NCBI GenBank assembly: GCA_002084765.1
Contig: NBMB01000040.1
Span: 1 to 23,411 of the forward strand
Source: Candidatus Cloacimonetes bacterium 4572_55
GTDB taxonomy: Bacteria; 4572-55
DNA: 23,411 nt
Reading direction: 5' to 3'
The notes under the pieces were generated by a model. It was not told where the DNA came from. It did not search any database and worked only from the letters and a program-made list of their open reading frames with translations. Each line of letters begins with the position of its first letter. Within the stretch, counting starts at the first letter, position 1. Position numbers and translations under genes: made by a program. Below, piece after piece: positions 1 to 8,343 of the stretch.

Positions 1-80
1 TATATTATTTTTCTTTAATATATTATTTTTCTTTAATATATTATTTTTCTTTATATATTATTTTTCTTTATATATTATAA
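1..80. repeat. AT-rich tandem repeat, 17-18 bp unit
   Basis: The unit TATATTATTTTTCTTTAA occurs at 1-18 and 19-36. A 17-base version lacking one terminal A follows at 37-53 and 54-70, then a partial fifth copy (TATATTATAA) at 71-80. The array ends directly at the AGGAG-like ribosome binding site of the ExbB gene, so it forms the promoter or leader region of that operon. It may extend further left outside the window. The plus strand carries almost no G, so the array is strongly strand-asymmetric. Confidence 0.95.
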
Positions 81-95
81 GGAGATCGATCGAAT

Positions 96-758
96 ATGGA
101 AAATATTATCCGTTTTTTTCAAAACGGCGGTCCTTTTATGTACATCATTTTGTTTACCCTTGCCGTCGCCATCGCCATTATTATCGAACGTGCGTATTAT
201 ATTTATTTCAAATGCCGTCTGGACGTTCCAGATTTTATGAAGCAGTTGGAACCCGCATTGTCCGAGAAAGATTATGAAAGAGCAAAAAAAATTTGTAAGA
301 CGTATCCACAGCCAGTGTCGCAAGTTGCGCTTTCTGGATTAAGAGGCAATCTCAAGCGATCGGATCATATCCAAAACAACATGGAAGAGAAAATTTTGGA
401 GGTTCTGCCCGCGTTACAACGCCGAACTCCACAATTGAGCATGATCGCGCAGATCGCCACTTTGTTGGGACTTTTGGGCACAATTCAGGGCTTGATCATG
501 TCTTTTAAAGCAGTCGCGACAGCTGCCGCCGCCGAGAAAGCCACTGTGTTATCCAGCGGTATCTCCATCGCAATGAACACCACAGCGTTTGGACTGATGG
601 TCGCGATTCCGTGCCTTGTTGCAAGCGCGATACTGCTCAGCCGAACCGATGGCTTGATTGCGGAAATCGAGCAGATATCTTTGCGAGTCTTTAACCTATT
701 AACAAAAGATTTAGCGACCGGGAATTATCATGAAGAAAGCGAGATTCGTAATAACTGA
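96..758 (+). CDS. ExbB/TolQ/MotA-family proton channel protein
   Basis: This 220-residue inner-membrane protein is the channel-forming subunit of an ExbB-ExbD or TolQ-TolR type energiser, which uses the proton gradient to drive TonB- or Tol-like partners. A first membrane helix lies at about residues 12-34. A cytoplasmic stretch follows, then the family hallmark helices at about 113-138 (with LLGLLGTIQGLIMSF) and 160-182 (with TAFGLMVAIPCLVA). The length is normal for the family. GGAG at 81-84 precedes the ATG. Its last 29 bases overlap the next gene, so the three genes at 96-1746 form one translationally coupled operon. Whether it serves TonB, Tol or a motility-type system cannot be told from sequence alone. 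No tonB, tolA, tolB or pal gene is in the window, although two TonB-dependent receptors are. Confidence 0.9.
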   Translation: MENIIRFFQNGGPFMYIILFTLAVAIAIIIERAYYIYFKCRLDVPDFMKQLEPALSEKDYERAKKICKTYPQPVSQVALSGLRGNLKRSDHIQNNMEEKILEVLPALQRRTPQLSMIAQIATLLGLLGTIQGLIMSFKAVATAAAAEKATVLSSGISIAMNTTAFGLMVAIPCLVASAILLSRTDGLIAEIEQISLRVFNLLTKDLATGNYHEESEIRNN

Positions 759-1251
759 AAAATTCAGCCATTCCCCAGCCGAGGTGGACGTCACGCCGGT
801 GATGAATCTCTTCTGCATCTTGATCCCATTTCTGCTGCTGACCGCTGTTTTTGCCCAGACCGTTGTGATCGATATCACCCTGCCGAAGGAGGGAGTCGGA
901 CAACCCGCGCAACTGCAGCAGGAATCGCTTCCGGATATGTTGAAATTTGTCATGATTAATATTTCCGAGAACAAGATTCAGATCGCTACAAATAAACGGA
1001 TTTACCCGCCGATCCCTATTAAAGATTGGGAAAATGACGTGGGGTTGTCCAAATTTGAGCGTCATCTTCAGGATATCGTCGCGGAATACCCGAAACAAAA
1101 AGATGTGGTCTTGATCTCTCCGGACAAAACCACATACGCAACTTTGATCCGATTGATGGACATCTGCATTGCGACCGGTCTTGGCAATATCTCGCTATCT
1201 GGTCCGCAGCGGGGAGAATCCGTCTCGCAGTCCCCCCCGAATAAGCCCTGA
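730..1251 (+). CDS. ExbD/TolR-family protein, first copy, membrane Asp replaced by Asn
   Basis: This 173-residue biopolymer-transport protein has a short cytoplasmic N-terminus, one membrane helix (about residues 24-43) and a periplasmic domain. The segment DVTPVMNLFCILIPFLLL aligns with the ExbD pattern L-N-V-T-P-F-I-D-V-M-L. The proton-carrying Asp of that pattern (Asp25 in E. coli ExbD) corresponds here to Asn26. The start codon lies 29 bases inside the ExbB gene, preceded by GGGA, which fits translational coupling. The C-terminal tail is Ser/Pro/Asn-rich. The Asn suggests that this copy may be structural rather than proton-conducting, working with the second ExbD copy; that is inference. 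Confidence 0.85.
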   Translation: MKKARFVITEKFSHSPAEVDVTPVMNLFCILIPFLLLTAVFAQTVVIDITLPKEGVGQPAQLQQESLPDMLKFVMINISENKIQIATNKRIYPPIPIKDWENDVGLSKFERHLQDIVAEYPKQKDVVLISPDKTTYATLIRLMDICIATGLGNISLSGPQRGESVSQSPPNKP

Positions 1252-1260
1252 GGAAAAAGT

Positions 1261-1746
1261 ATGACCCATTTCCGTATTCCCCGCGCAAGCAACAGGAAAC
1301 GAATCAAACAGTTGAATATCACCTCGTTGATCGATATTTTTACGATCTTGCTGGTTTTTCTGCTGAAAAATTATTCGGTCGAGGGTGATATTGTCTCGAT
1401 ATCGCCAGACCTGAACCTGCCAGCCGCAGCGGTGGAAAAAAAGCCGAATCGAGACTTTATGGTCACGGTCAGCAAGGCGCATATATCGGCAGAGCATGTG
1501 CATGTTGTCGATTTGAATGATGTGGACCAAGCGGGTCTTTCCATCCCAGAGCTGAAACAAGAGATGGTTAATCATCGACAAAAAATTGAAAAATTTCAGG
1601 AGACAAATTCCTCTATCGCTTTCACAGGTAAGGTCTTGATTCAGGCGGATGAAGAGATACCCTTCCGGACCATCAAGCAGGTGATGTTTACCTGCGGCGA
1701 GTCCGGATATCAGGATATTTCGCTTGTGCTGAGAAAGAGGGAGTGA
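1261..1746 (+). CDS. ExbD/TolR-family protein, second copy, Asp retained
   Basis: This 161-residue protein starts with a basic cytoplasmic tail, then LNITSLIDIFTILLVFLL, a clear ExbD/TolR membrane helix. Asp25 sits at the same position as the functional Asp of E. coli ExbD. A periplasmic domain follows, with a conserved-looking end (about residues 120-157, IQADEEIPFRTIKQVM). The gene starts nine bases after the first ExbD stop, with AGGA upstream of the ATG. Together with the preceding two genes it gives an ExbB-ExbD-ExbD set. This copy keeps the residue thought to carry protons, unlike its neighbour. No terminator is obvious in the 92 bases before the next gene. Confidence 0.88.
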   Translation: MTHFRIPRASNRKRIKQLNITSLIDIFTILLVFLLKNYSVEGDIVSISPDLNLPAAAVEKKPNRDFMVTVSKAHISAEHVHVVDLNDVDQAGLSIPELKQEMVNHRQKIEKFQETNSSIAFTGKVLIQADEEIPFRTIKQVMFTCGESGYQDISLVLRKRE

Positions 1747-1838
1747 CCCGGATTCGCAGATTTTGTAGATACGATTAAAATCGGTAAACGGTCTGTTGCC
1801 TCACGAAGTTTTAATTCTTTTTTGACAAGTGAATATTT

Positions 1839-3458
1839 ATGACACAATCACAAATAGTTGATCCTGCATCTGTCAAGTCTCGGATATTTCAGCTTAATCG
1901 TCCTGTTTACCTGATAGAAAATGCGGGAATTCCTCAAGTCTCGGCTGACTGTCCGGATTTGTTCCATGATGTGCACGATAGAGAACCCATACCTATCATA
2001 CCCACAGAGGATCGCCGCGCGCAGAGTGCTTACGCCCCAGCTTTTGAATTGCGAAATTTGGGAGACGCCGGGTTTTGTGACGATTATGGGCTGACCTATC
2101 CCTATCTCGTCGGGGCAATGGCAAACGGCATCACGTCGTCACGGATGACCGAAGCGATCGGCAAAAGCGGGATGCTCGCTTTTTTCGGCTCGGCTGGACT
2201 TTCCCCGCATGAGATCGAGGGCGTTATCGATTATCTGTCGGCTCGGCTCTCTAAACGCCCTTATGGTTTTAATCTGATCCACAGCCCTGACGAACCGCAA
2301 CTGGAAGCTCGCACCGTTGATCTCTATTTGAGAAAGGACGTGAGACTGGTCTCCGCGTCCGCGTATCTCAACATTACTCGAAGTCTGGCGCGCTATCGAA
2401 TCCAAAATATCCACCGAGATGAGAAGGGACGGATCGTCGCTCCCAACCGCATCATTGCCAAAGTCTCCCGCGCAGAAGTTGCGGCGTACTTTTTTTCTCC
2501 CCCTCCTGATCGTCTACTCCAGAATTTGGTTGCCCACGGAGAGATCACATCAGAGCAGGCGCAATTGGCGTCCCAGATTCCGATGGCGCAAGATCTGACA
2601 GCGGAAGCCGACTCCGGCGGACATACGGACAATCGCCCTGCTCTGGCTCTGCTCCCAACTATCATAGCATTGCGGGATCGAATGCAAGCTAAGTATAATT
2701 ATAGTCAGCCATTGCGGGTAGGAATCGCGGGCGGTATCGCTACGCCAATCGCGGCTGGGGCGGGGTTCGCTATGGGCGCGGCTTATATCCTGACCGGATC
2801 GGTGAATCAGGCTTGCGTGGAGGCTGGGACATCCGAGACGGTTCGGCAAATGCTCGCAGAGACAAAGCAGGCTGATGTGACTATGGCTCCAGCCGCGGAC
2901 ATGTTCGAGATGGGTGTCAAGGTGCAAGTCCTGAAGCGAGGCACCATGTTTGCCATGCGCGGAACAAAATTGTACGAGATATATCGGAAATATGATTCCG
3001 TGAATCGTATCCCGACGACCGAACGGGACATGATCGAAAAAAAAATTTTCCACCGCTCGTTTGACGAGGTCTGGCGACAGACCAGTCGTTATTTTCAGGA
3101 GCGAGACGTGAGCCGGATTCATAAGGCGGAAAAAAATCCCAAATATAAAATGGCTCTCATTTTCCGATGGTATCTGGGGCAGGCGTCGCATTGGGCGAAC
3201 AGAGGGGAGGCTTCACGCAAGATCGACTATCAGATCTGGTGTGGGCCCGCTATGGGTGCTTTCAACGAATGGACAAGAGGTTCATTTTTGGAAAAGGCAG
3301 AAAATCGTGACGTGGTAACCGTTGCAATGAACCTACTTTACGGTGCCGGTTTGACTCAGAGGCTTCAGTTGATACGGTCTCAAGGCGTTCAGTTGCCCCC
3401 GGAGATGAGACGAATCAAGCCGCTACCGATCTCGGAGATCAAAAAAAGAATAGCGTAA
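1839..3458 (+). CDS. pfaD: PfaD-family trans-acting enoylreductase
   Basis: This 539-residue protein has the length and overall look of PfaD, an FMN-dependent TIM-barrel enoylreductase related to nitronate monooxygenases and FabK. PfaD acts in trans on polyunsaturated fatty acid synthases and on trans-AT polyketide synthases. Recognisable parts are YPYLVGAMANGI, the phosphate-binding region GIAGGIATP (about residues 295-303), ILTGSVNQACVEAGTS, and ADVTMAPAADMFEMGVKVQV followed by RGTMFAMRGTKLYEIY. The C-terminal helical part (FHRSFDEVWRQTSRYF onward) is also typical. No ketosynthase, acyl carrier, pfaA, pfaB or pfaC gene is in the window, so the gene is an orphan here. The neighbours (ExbD upstream, an ABC ATPase downstream) give no pathway hint. 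The Shine-Dalgarno is weak. Confidence 0.9.
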   Translation: MTQSQIVDPASVKSRIFQLNRPVYLIENAGIPQVSADCPDLFHDVHDREPIPIIPTEDRRAQSAYAPAFELRNLGDAGFCDDYGLTYPYLVGAMANGITSSRMTEAIGKSGMLAFFGSAGLSPHEIEGVIDYLSARLSKRPYGFNLIHSPDEPQLEARTVDLYLRKDVRLVSASAYLNITRSLARYRIQNIHRDEKGRIVAPNRIIAKVSRAEVAAYFFSPPPDRLLQNLVAHGEITSEQAQLASQIPMAQDLTAEADSGGHTDNRPALALLPTIIALRDRMQAKYNYSQPLRVGIAGGIATPIAAGAGFAMGAAYILTGSVNQACVEAGTSETVRQMLAETKQADVTMAPAADMFEMGVKVQVLKRGTMFAMRGTKLYEIYRKYDSVNRIPTTERDMIEKKIFHRSFDEVWRQTSRYFQERDVSRIHKAEKNPKYKMALIFRWYLGQASHWANRGEASRKIDYQIWCGPAMGAFNEWTRGSFLEKAENRDVVTVAMNLLYGAGLTQRLQLIRSQGVQLPPEMRRIKPLPISEIKKRIA

Positions 3459-3482
3459 TATTCAATACTATACGTTATTAAC

Positions 3483-3511
3483 TTGTATTTAGACTCGTTG
3501 CTTTCTATAAT
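3483..3511 (+). promoter_or_regulatory. Candidate sigma70-type promoter for the ABC ATPase gene
   Basis: TTGTAT (3483-3488) and a perfect TATAAT (3506-3511) are separated by exactly 17 bases. Transcription would start near 3518, leaving a short leader before the ATG at 3532. The -35 box matches consensus at only three of six positions, so the call rests on the -10 box and the spacing. Confidence 0.5.
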
Positions 3512-3531
3512 TTTACGCATGGGAAACACCA

Positions 3532-4599
3532 ATGGCATCTGTATCTCTGAATAATATTACCCAGAAATTCGGCGGAATCATCGCGGTAAACGACTTTAAT
3601 TTGGAGATAAAAGACGGAGAATTTATCTCGTTTTTGGGTCCATCCGGCTGCGGAAAAACCACGTGCCTGAGAATGATTGCCGGATTTGATTCGTCGGTTT
3701 CCGGTCGAATACTTATCGGCGATAAACCGATATTCTCAAAGGAGGAAAATCTGTTTGTTCCTCCAGAGAAACGCAATATCGGCATGGTATTCCAAAATTA
3801 TGCCGTTTGGCCCCACATGAATGTGTTCGATAACGTCGGCTATCCGCTGAAGATTCGTCGTGGAATTGAAAAAAAAGAGATTGTCGAGCGGGTTCATCAC
3901 GCTTTGGATCTGACCAACCTGAATGGAATGCACCGTCGCTACCCGCATCAATTGTCCGGTGGACAGCAGCAACGCGTGGCGCTTGCTCGCGCTCTAATCA
4001 TGGAGCCGAAAGTTTTGCTGTTGGATGAGCCTCTTAGCAATCTTGACGCCAAGTTACGAGAGAAAATGCGCTTCGAGATCAAGGACTTGCAATATCGGCT
4101 AAAGATCACCATCATTTACGTCACGCATGATCAGGCGGAAGCCATGGCAATGTCGGATCGGGTCGTAGTGATCAATCATGGGGTGATACAGCAGATCGAC
4201 GCGCCGAGGGAAATCTATCAGAGACCGGCAAACAGTTTTGTCGCGGACTTCATCGGATTGACCAATTTCATCCCATGTCGATCTCAGGAAGGGCGTATTT
4301 ATCTCGCGTATTCTGATAAAGCCACGCTGATTGCCCCGCCCACGCATATCAAAGGCGATTCCTTTATTATGTCCGTGCGACCGGAACAGATCGATCTTTC
4401 CACCGAGAGAGGACAGATCCACGGAACAGTGAATCGTCAGACTTTTTTGGGAAATGTGATCGATTACCGGATCGATATTGGCGGGCAGATACTTCGAGTT
4501 CAGGCGGACCCTACGCTCATTTTACCGGATCAATCCAAAGTTTTCCTGACCCTGCGAGATCCTATATTTTTTGATGGAAAAGTAAATAATGGCATATAA
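3532..4599 (+). CDS. ABC transporter ATP-binding protein, CUT1/FbpC/PotA type
   Basis: This 355-residue cytoplasmic ATPase belongs to the MalK/UgpC/FbpC/PotA class of import ABC transporters. Walker A is GPSGCGKTT (residues 36-44), the Q-loop lies in MVFQNYAVWPHM, the signature LSGGQQQRVALARAL starts at 141, and Walker B ends in Asp165-Glu166 (LLLDEPLSNLDA). The switch His is in YVTHDQAEAMAMSDR. The last 110 or so residues form the C-terminal TOBE-like regulatory region. No permease or solute-binding protein gene is adjacent, so the substrate (sugar, polyamine, iron or other) cannot be assigned. It may be a shared ATPase serving permeases elsewhere. A separate promoter candidate lies at 3483-3511. 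Confidence 0.92.
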   Translation: MASVSLNNITQKFGGIIAVNDFNLEIKDGEFISFLGPSGCGKTTCLRMIAGFDSSVSGRILIGDKPIFSKEENLFVPPEKRNIGMVFQNYAVWPHMNVFDNVGYPLKIRRGIEKKEIVERVHHALDLTNLNGMHRRYPHQLSGGQQQRVALARALIMEPKVLLLDEPLSNLDAKLREKMRFEIKDLQYRLKITIIYVTHDQAEAMAMSDRVVVINHGVIQQIDAPREIYQRPANSFVADFIGLTNFIPCRSQEGRIYLAYSDKATLIAPPTHIKGDSFIMSVRPEQIDLSTERGQIHGTVNRQTFLGNVIDYRIDIGGQILRVQADPTLILPDQSKVFLTLRDPIFFDGKVNNGI

Positions 4600-4787
4600 A
4601 AGTCCGGAGAGGGGATCATCGAAAAAATAGTGATTTGGATATTTTAGTCGTAGAGGAATCCGATCTGCCGAGATCAAGGATTGGGGAAATGTACCAAATT
4701 TTGTATAAAAGAAAATTTGAAACGAGTGGTATATCGATACTGAAATTCATATTTTTATGTCATATCTTTTTTTATTAGGAGAGAATT

Positions 4788-7700
4788 ATGTTGAGAAGAA
4801 CTGCGTTGCTATTCCTTATCTTATGCGCGTCTGCGTCGTCTGCGTCGCAGTATGTGCATCACGAATTGACCGTTCGATTGCAAGTCGAGGACCACTCGAT
4901 TGAGGTGGAGGATCAGATCACGATTCCTGCCGATCTTGTCAAACCGGAGATGCTTTTTCTGCTATACGGTAGCCTGATTCCGGACGGTTCCTGCCGCGTT
5001 TCTGAATCCACAAAAAATGTTTCTGTAAAACCTCTGCGCCGACAGCCCCAAGCGACGGACTTTGGCGTGGATCCCGAAGACTCATGGCTCCCGGAAGAGA
5101 TTCCAGTCCAGCTTTTCTCATTCCATCCCCCGGCGGACCATCAGGGGGATTTCACATTTTGTATGCGCTATCAGGGCGAAATTTATCACCCAATCGAGTC
5201 GCTTTCCGAAGAATATGCCAAATCTTTCAGCGTGACTCCCGGCATAATCTCCCCGGAAGGTGCTTTTCTTGCAGGTTCGAGCCTCTGGATACCCTGGTTC
5301 AACGACGGTCTGATCACCTTTAATCTGACAGTGGACACGCCGGATTCGTGGGGTGTTGTCAGCCAAGGAGATCGGACCATCTCGGATCAAAAAACGCGCT
5401 GGGAATCCCCAAATCCCGTGGATGAAACATATCTTATTGCCGGGAAATTCCATGAATATCACCGCAACGCGGGCGCGGCGACTGCTATGGTTTTTCTGCG
5501 ATCCTCGGATGAAAACCTGGCAAATAAGTATCTGGAAGCGACCGCGCAATATCTCGAAATGTACCGAGAATTGCTTGGACCTTATCCCTATAAAAAATTT
5601 GCGTTAATCGAAAATTTTTGGGAAACCGGGTACGGCATGCCCTCCTTTACATTGCTGGGACCCAAAGTGATCCGATTCCCATTTATACTGCACTCCTCTT
5701 ATCCCCACGAAATCCTGCACAATTGGTGGGGAAATTCGGTTTTTGTCGATTATGATCAAGGCAATTGGTGCGAAGGTATCACGGTCTATTTTGCAGATCA
5801 TTTGATCAAAGAGCAGCGAGGTCAGGCAGTCGAATATCGGCGTAGCTCGCTATCGGCTTATACGGACTATGTCAAAGAAGGAAACGACTTTCCGCTTGTG
5901 GAATTCCGTTCTCGCCACGATGCAGCAACCGCCGCGGTCGGATACAACAAGGCAATGATGATGTATCATATGCTGCGTCAGGACGTCGGAGACGAGCTGT
6001 TTATTAAGGTATGGCAGACGTTTTATCGCCAAAATAAGTTCAAAAAAACGACTTTTGATGACATTCAGTCAGCGTTTGAACAAGTTACGGGTCAAGATTA
6101 TCAAGACTTTTTTGATCAATGGACGACCCGTATGGGCGCGCCAACGCTTCTTATGTCCCATGTGGAATCCCGTGGGGAAAATGGCAAATATGTCCTAAAT
6201 TTTACGTTGAAGCAGACACAATCCGGAGACCCTTTCCGATTGAATGTTCCTGTCGCGACGCACCTGGAGAATCAGCCAGTCGCTGATATGAAAACTGTCG
6301 AGATGCACGCGTCGGAGCAAAAATATGAGCTGATTTTCGACAGCCGACCCCTCCGTATCGATGTGGATCCGCAGTTTGATCTATTCCGAAAACTTCATCG
6401 GAACGAAACGCCTCCTTCATTATCCAATATTTTCGGCGGAGAAGACGTCCTGATCCTATTGCCCTCGTCAACTGAAGCTAAAGGGGGAGAGTCTTTGACC
6501 GGTTATAAGCAGTTGGCTGACGCCTGGGGAAAAGAGGCTGTGGGTGATAATGAGATAACCGAGCTTCCCAGCGATCGTTCGGTGTGGATATTCGGGCGAA
6601 ATAATCGCTATTTCGAGCGAGTTTTCGATGGGATCAGCGATTACGACGCAGAGATCGAGCAGGATGGCATTCGTTTCAACAAGACACTCTTACCCTTTGA
6701 GGATCATGCTTTTGTGTTATCCACGCGTCACCCTCTCAACCCGGATCTCACGCTTGTCTGGCTTTGCGCGGACAATCCCGAAGCGATAAACGGTCTGGCT
6801 CGCAAACTGCCTCATTACGGAAAATATAGCTATTTGGCTTTTGAGGGACAAGAGCCGACAAACGCGCACAAAGGGCAGTGGCCCGTGGTCAATTCGCCGA
6901 TGAGTAGCCCGGTTGCTTCAGGGGCAGAAATCCTGTCAGATGCAATCGTTTCCACCCTGCCGAAACGAAAAGCACTTGCGGAATTGCCCCCTGTTTTTTC
7001 TGCAGATCGGATGATGCAGGACGTCGCGTATCTCGCAAGCGAGGAGTTGGAGGGACGCGGTTTTGGCAGCCCCGGTTTGGATAAAGCCGCAGACTATATT
7101 GAGAAAAATTTCCGAGACGCAGGTCTGGAAGTCAGTATCCAAAGTTGGCAAGACGTCGGAGGGATGAAAGAAAAAACTGCGACTCTGAAAAATATTATCG
7201 GGATTATCCCGGGGACAAATCCAAAATATAAGGGTCAATCCGTTGTGATCAGCGCGCATTATGACCATTTGGGATGGGGCTGGCCCCCCGATCAAATTCG
7301 AGAGGGAAATCGTGGGCAGATTCACCCTGGAGCTGAGGACAACGCGAGCGGTATCTCGGTATTGCTGGAGTTGGCTCGCACATTTGGCGAAATCCTGACT
7401 CCGGATCGAACCGTTATTTTTGTCGCGTTCACAGCCGAAGAGTGCGGTCTGCGGGGATCGAAGCATTATGTGGAAAATATGACGGATTATCCGATCGATG
7501 CGGTAATAGGAAATATCAATTTGGATAGCGTGGGTCGGTTGGGCGATAGAAAACTGCTGATTCTCGGAGCAAGTTCCGCGTCGGAATGGAAGCATATCGC
7601 TATGGGAGTTGGTTTTGTCACTGGTATCCAATCGGAGACCGTCACAAAAGAGTTAGGCTCTAGCGACCACGTCAGTTTTATTCGCAACGGTGCTCCTGCC

Positions 7701-8162
7701 ATCCACATTTTTGGAGGACCGCATGAGGATTATCATCGACCGACCGATACGATCGATAAAATCGATCCAGATGGCATGGTCAAAGCCGCGATGTTCGCTA
7801 AAGAGGCGGCTCTTTATCTCGTTGAACGGGAAGAACCTCTGACATTTGTCCCCGCCACTCAAAAAGAAGGCGATAAACCCATGCATCCCAAAAACGGACG
7901 TAAGGTCGGCACAGGGTGTATGCCGGATTTTTCTTTTTCTGGACAGGGTATGAAGATCGGCGCGATCGCCCCGGGCTCTCCGGCTGAAAACGCGGGTCTG
8001 CAAAAGGATGATGTCATTATTCTCGTTGGCGATATGGAGGTAAGCAACTTGCAGGAATATACGAATGCCTTAAAGAATTACAACCCCGGAGATAAGGCGG
8101 TTTTCCGATATGTAAGGAACGGTCAGGAAAAAGAAGTCGAGTTGCAGTTTACGTCTCGTTAA
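4788..8162 (+). CDS. Exported M1-like / M28 metallopeptidase fusion with C-terminal PDZ domain
   Basis: This 1124-residue protein has a signal peptide (about 1-19). An N-terminal M1-like gluzincin region carries HEILH (307-311) and Glu329 within NWCEG, 17 residues after the second His; textbook M1 enzymes have 18. The place of the exopeptidase GxMEN motif is taken by GYGMPS (281-286). A linker domain (about 530-720) precedes an M28 aminopeptidase domain with its five zinc ligands visible: His824 and Asp826 (AHYDHLG), Asp851, Glu884-Glu885 (AEECG), Asp913 and His983 (DYHRPTDT). A PDZ domain (about 1040-1120, GSPAENAGLQKDDVI) ends the protein. AGGAG precedes the ATG. It probably digests peptides in the periplasm or at the surface. 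Whether the M1-like part is active or acts as an endopeptidase is open. Confidence 0.9.
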   Translation: MLRRTALLFLILCASASSASQYVHHELTVRLQVEDHSIEVEDQITIPADLVKPEMLFLLYGSLIPDGSCRVSESTKNVSVKPLRRQPQATDFGVDPEDSWLPEEIPVQLFSFHPPADHQGDFTFCMRYQGEIYHPIESLSEEYAKSFSVTPGIISPEGAFLAGSSLWIPWFNDGLITFNLTVDTPDSWGVVSQGDRTISDQKTRWESPNPVDETYLIAGKFHEYHRNAGAATAMVFLRSSDENLANKYLEATAQYLEMYRELLGPYPYKKFALIENFWETGYGMPSFTLLGPKVIRFPFILHSSYPHEILHNWWGNSVFVDYDQGNWCEGITVYFADHLIKEQRGQAVEYRRSSLSAYTDYVKEGNDFPLVEFRSRHDAATAAVGYNKAMMMYHMLRQDVGDELFIKVWQTFYRQNKFKKTTFDDIQSAFEQVTGQDYQDFFDQWTTRMGAPTLLMSHVESRGENGKYVLNFTLKQTQSGDPFRLNVPVATHLENQPVADMKTVEMHASEQKYELIFDSRPLRIDVDPQFDLFRKLHRNETPPSLSNIFGGEDVLILLPSSTEAKGGESLTGYKQLADAWGKEAVGDNEITELPSDRSVWIFGRNNRYFERVFDGISDYDAEIEQDGIRFNKTLLPFEDHAFVLSTRHPLNPDLTLVWLCADNPEAINGLARKLPHYGKYSYLAFEGQEPTNAHKGQWPVVNSPMSSPVASGAEILSDAIVSTLPKRKALAELPPVFSADRMMQDVAYLASEELEGRGFGSPGLDKAADYIEKNFRDAGLEVSIQSWQDVGGMKEKTATLKNIIGIIPGTNPKYKGQSVVISAHYDHLGWGWPPDQIREGNRGQIHPGAEDNASGISVLLELARTFGEILTPDRTVIFVAFTAEECGLRGSKHYVENMTDYPIDAVIGNINLDSVGRLGDRKLLILGASSASEWKHIAMGVGFVTGIQSETVTKELGSSDHVSFIRNGAPAIHIFGGPHEDYHRPTDTIDKIDPDGMVKAAMFAKEAALYLVEREEPLTFVPATQKEGDKPMHPKNGRKVGTGCMPDFSFSGQGMKIGAIAPGSPAENAGLQKDDVIILVGDMEVSNLQEYTNALKNYNPGDKAVFRYVRNGQEKEVELQFTSR

Positions 8163-8343
8163 TGATAGATTCACAATCCTTTCCAAAACCTCCGGAAAAT
8201 CCGATTATTGGGATTCTTCTCATATCGGTTTATATCGGCGTAAGTTCTCAATGCAATCGGCTAAATAAAAACTTATGTCGTGATATAACAGTGACTTGAG
8301 TTATTTCATAGGGTATTTAATCGAAACGCAGATGAGGCGCAAA

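Noticed and set aside
1-80. CRISPR-like array at the left edge
   Set aside because: The units are directly adjacent with no spacers, so it is a simple tandem repeat.
1822-1827. TTGACA just before the pfaD start
   Set aside because: No -10-like sequence lies 16 to 18 bases downstream, and such a promoter would start inside the gene.
2550-3191. 213-codon minus-strand open frame inside pfaD
   Set aside because: It is the complementary shadow of a clear PfaD reading frame, with no recognisable motif.
8296-8343. TTG start at 8296 or ATG at 8332 for the Nudix-type gene
   Set aside because: Neither has a ribosome binding site; ATG 8344 has GAGG at the right distance.
8163-8343. Possible terminator AATCC-GATTATTG-GGATT near 8197
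   Set aside because: The stem is only five base pairs with no T-run.
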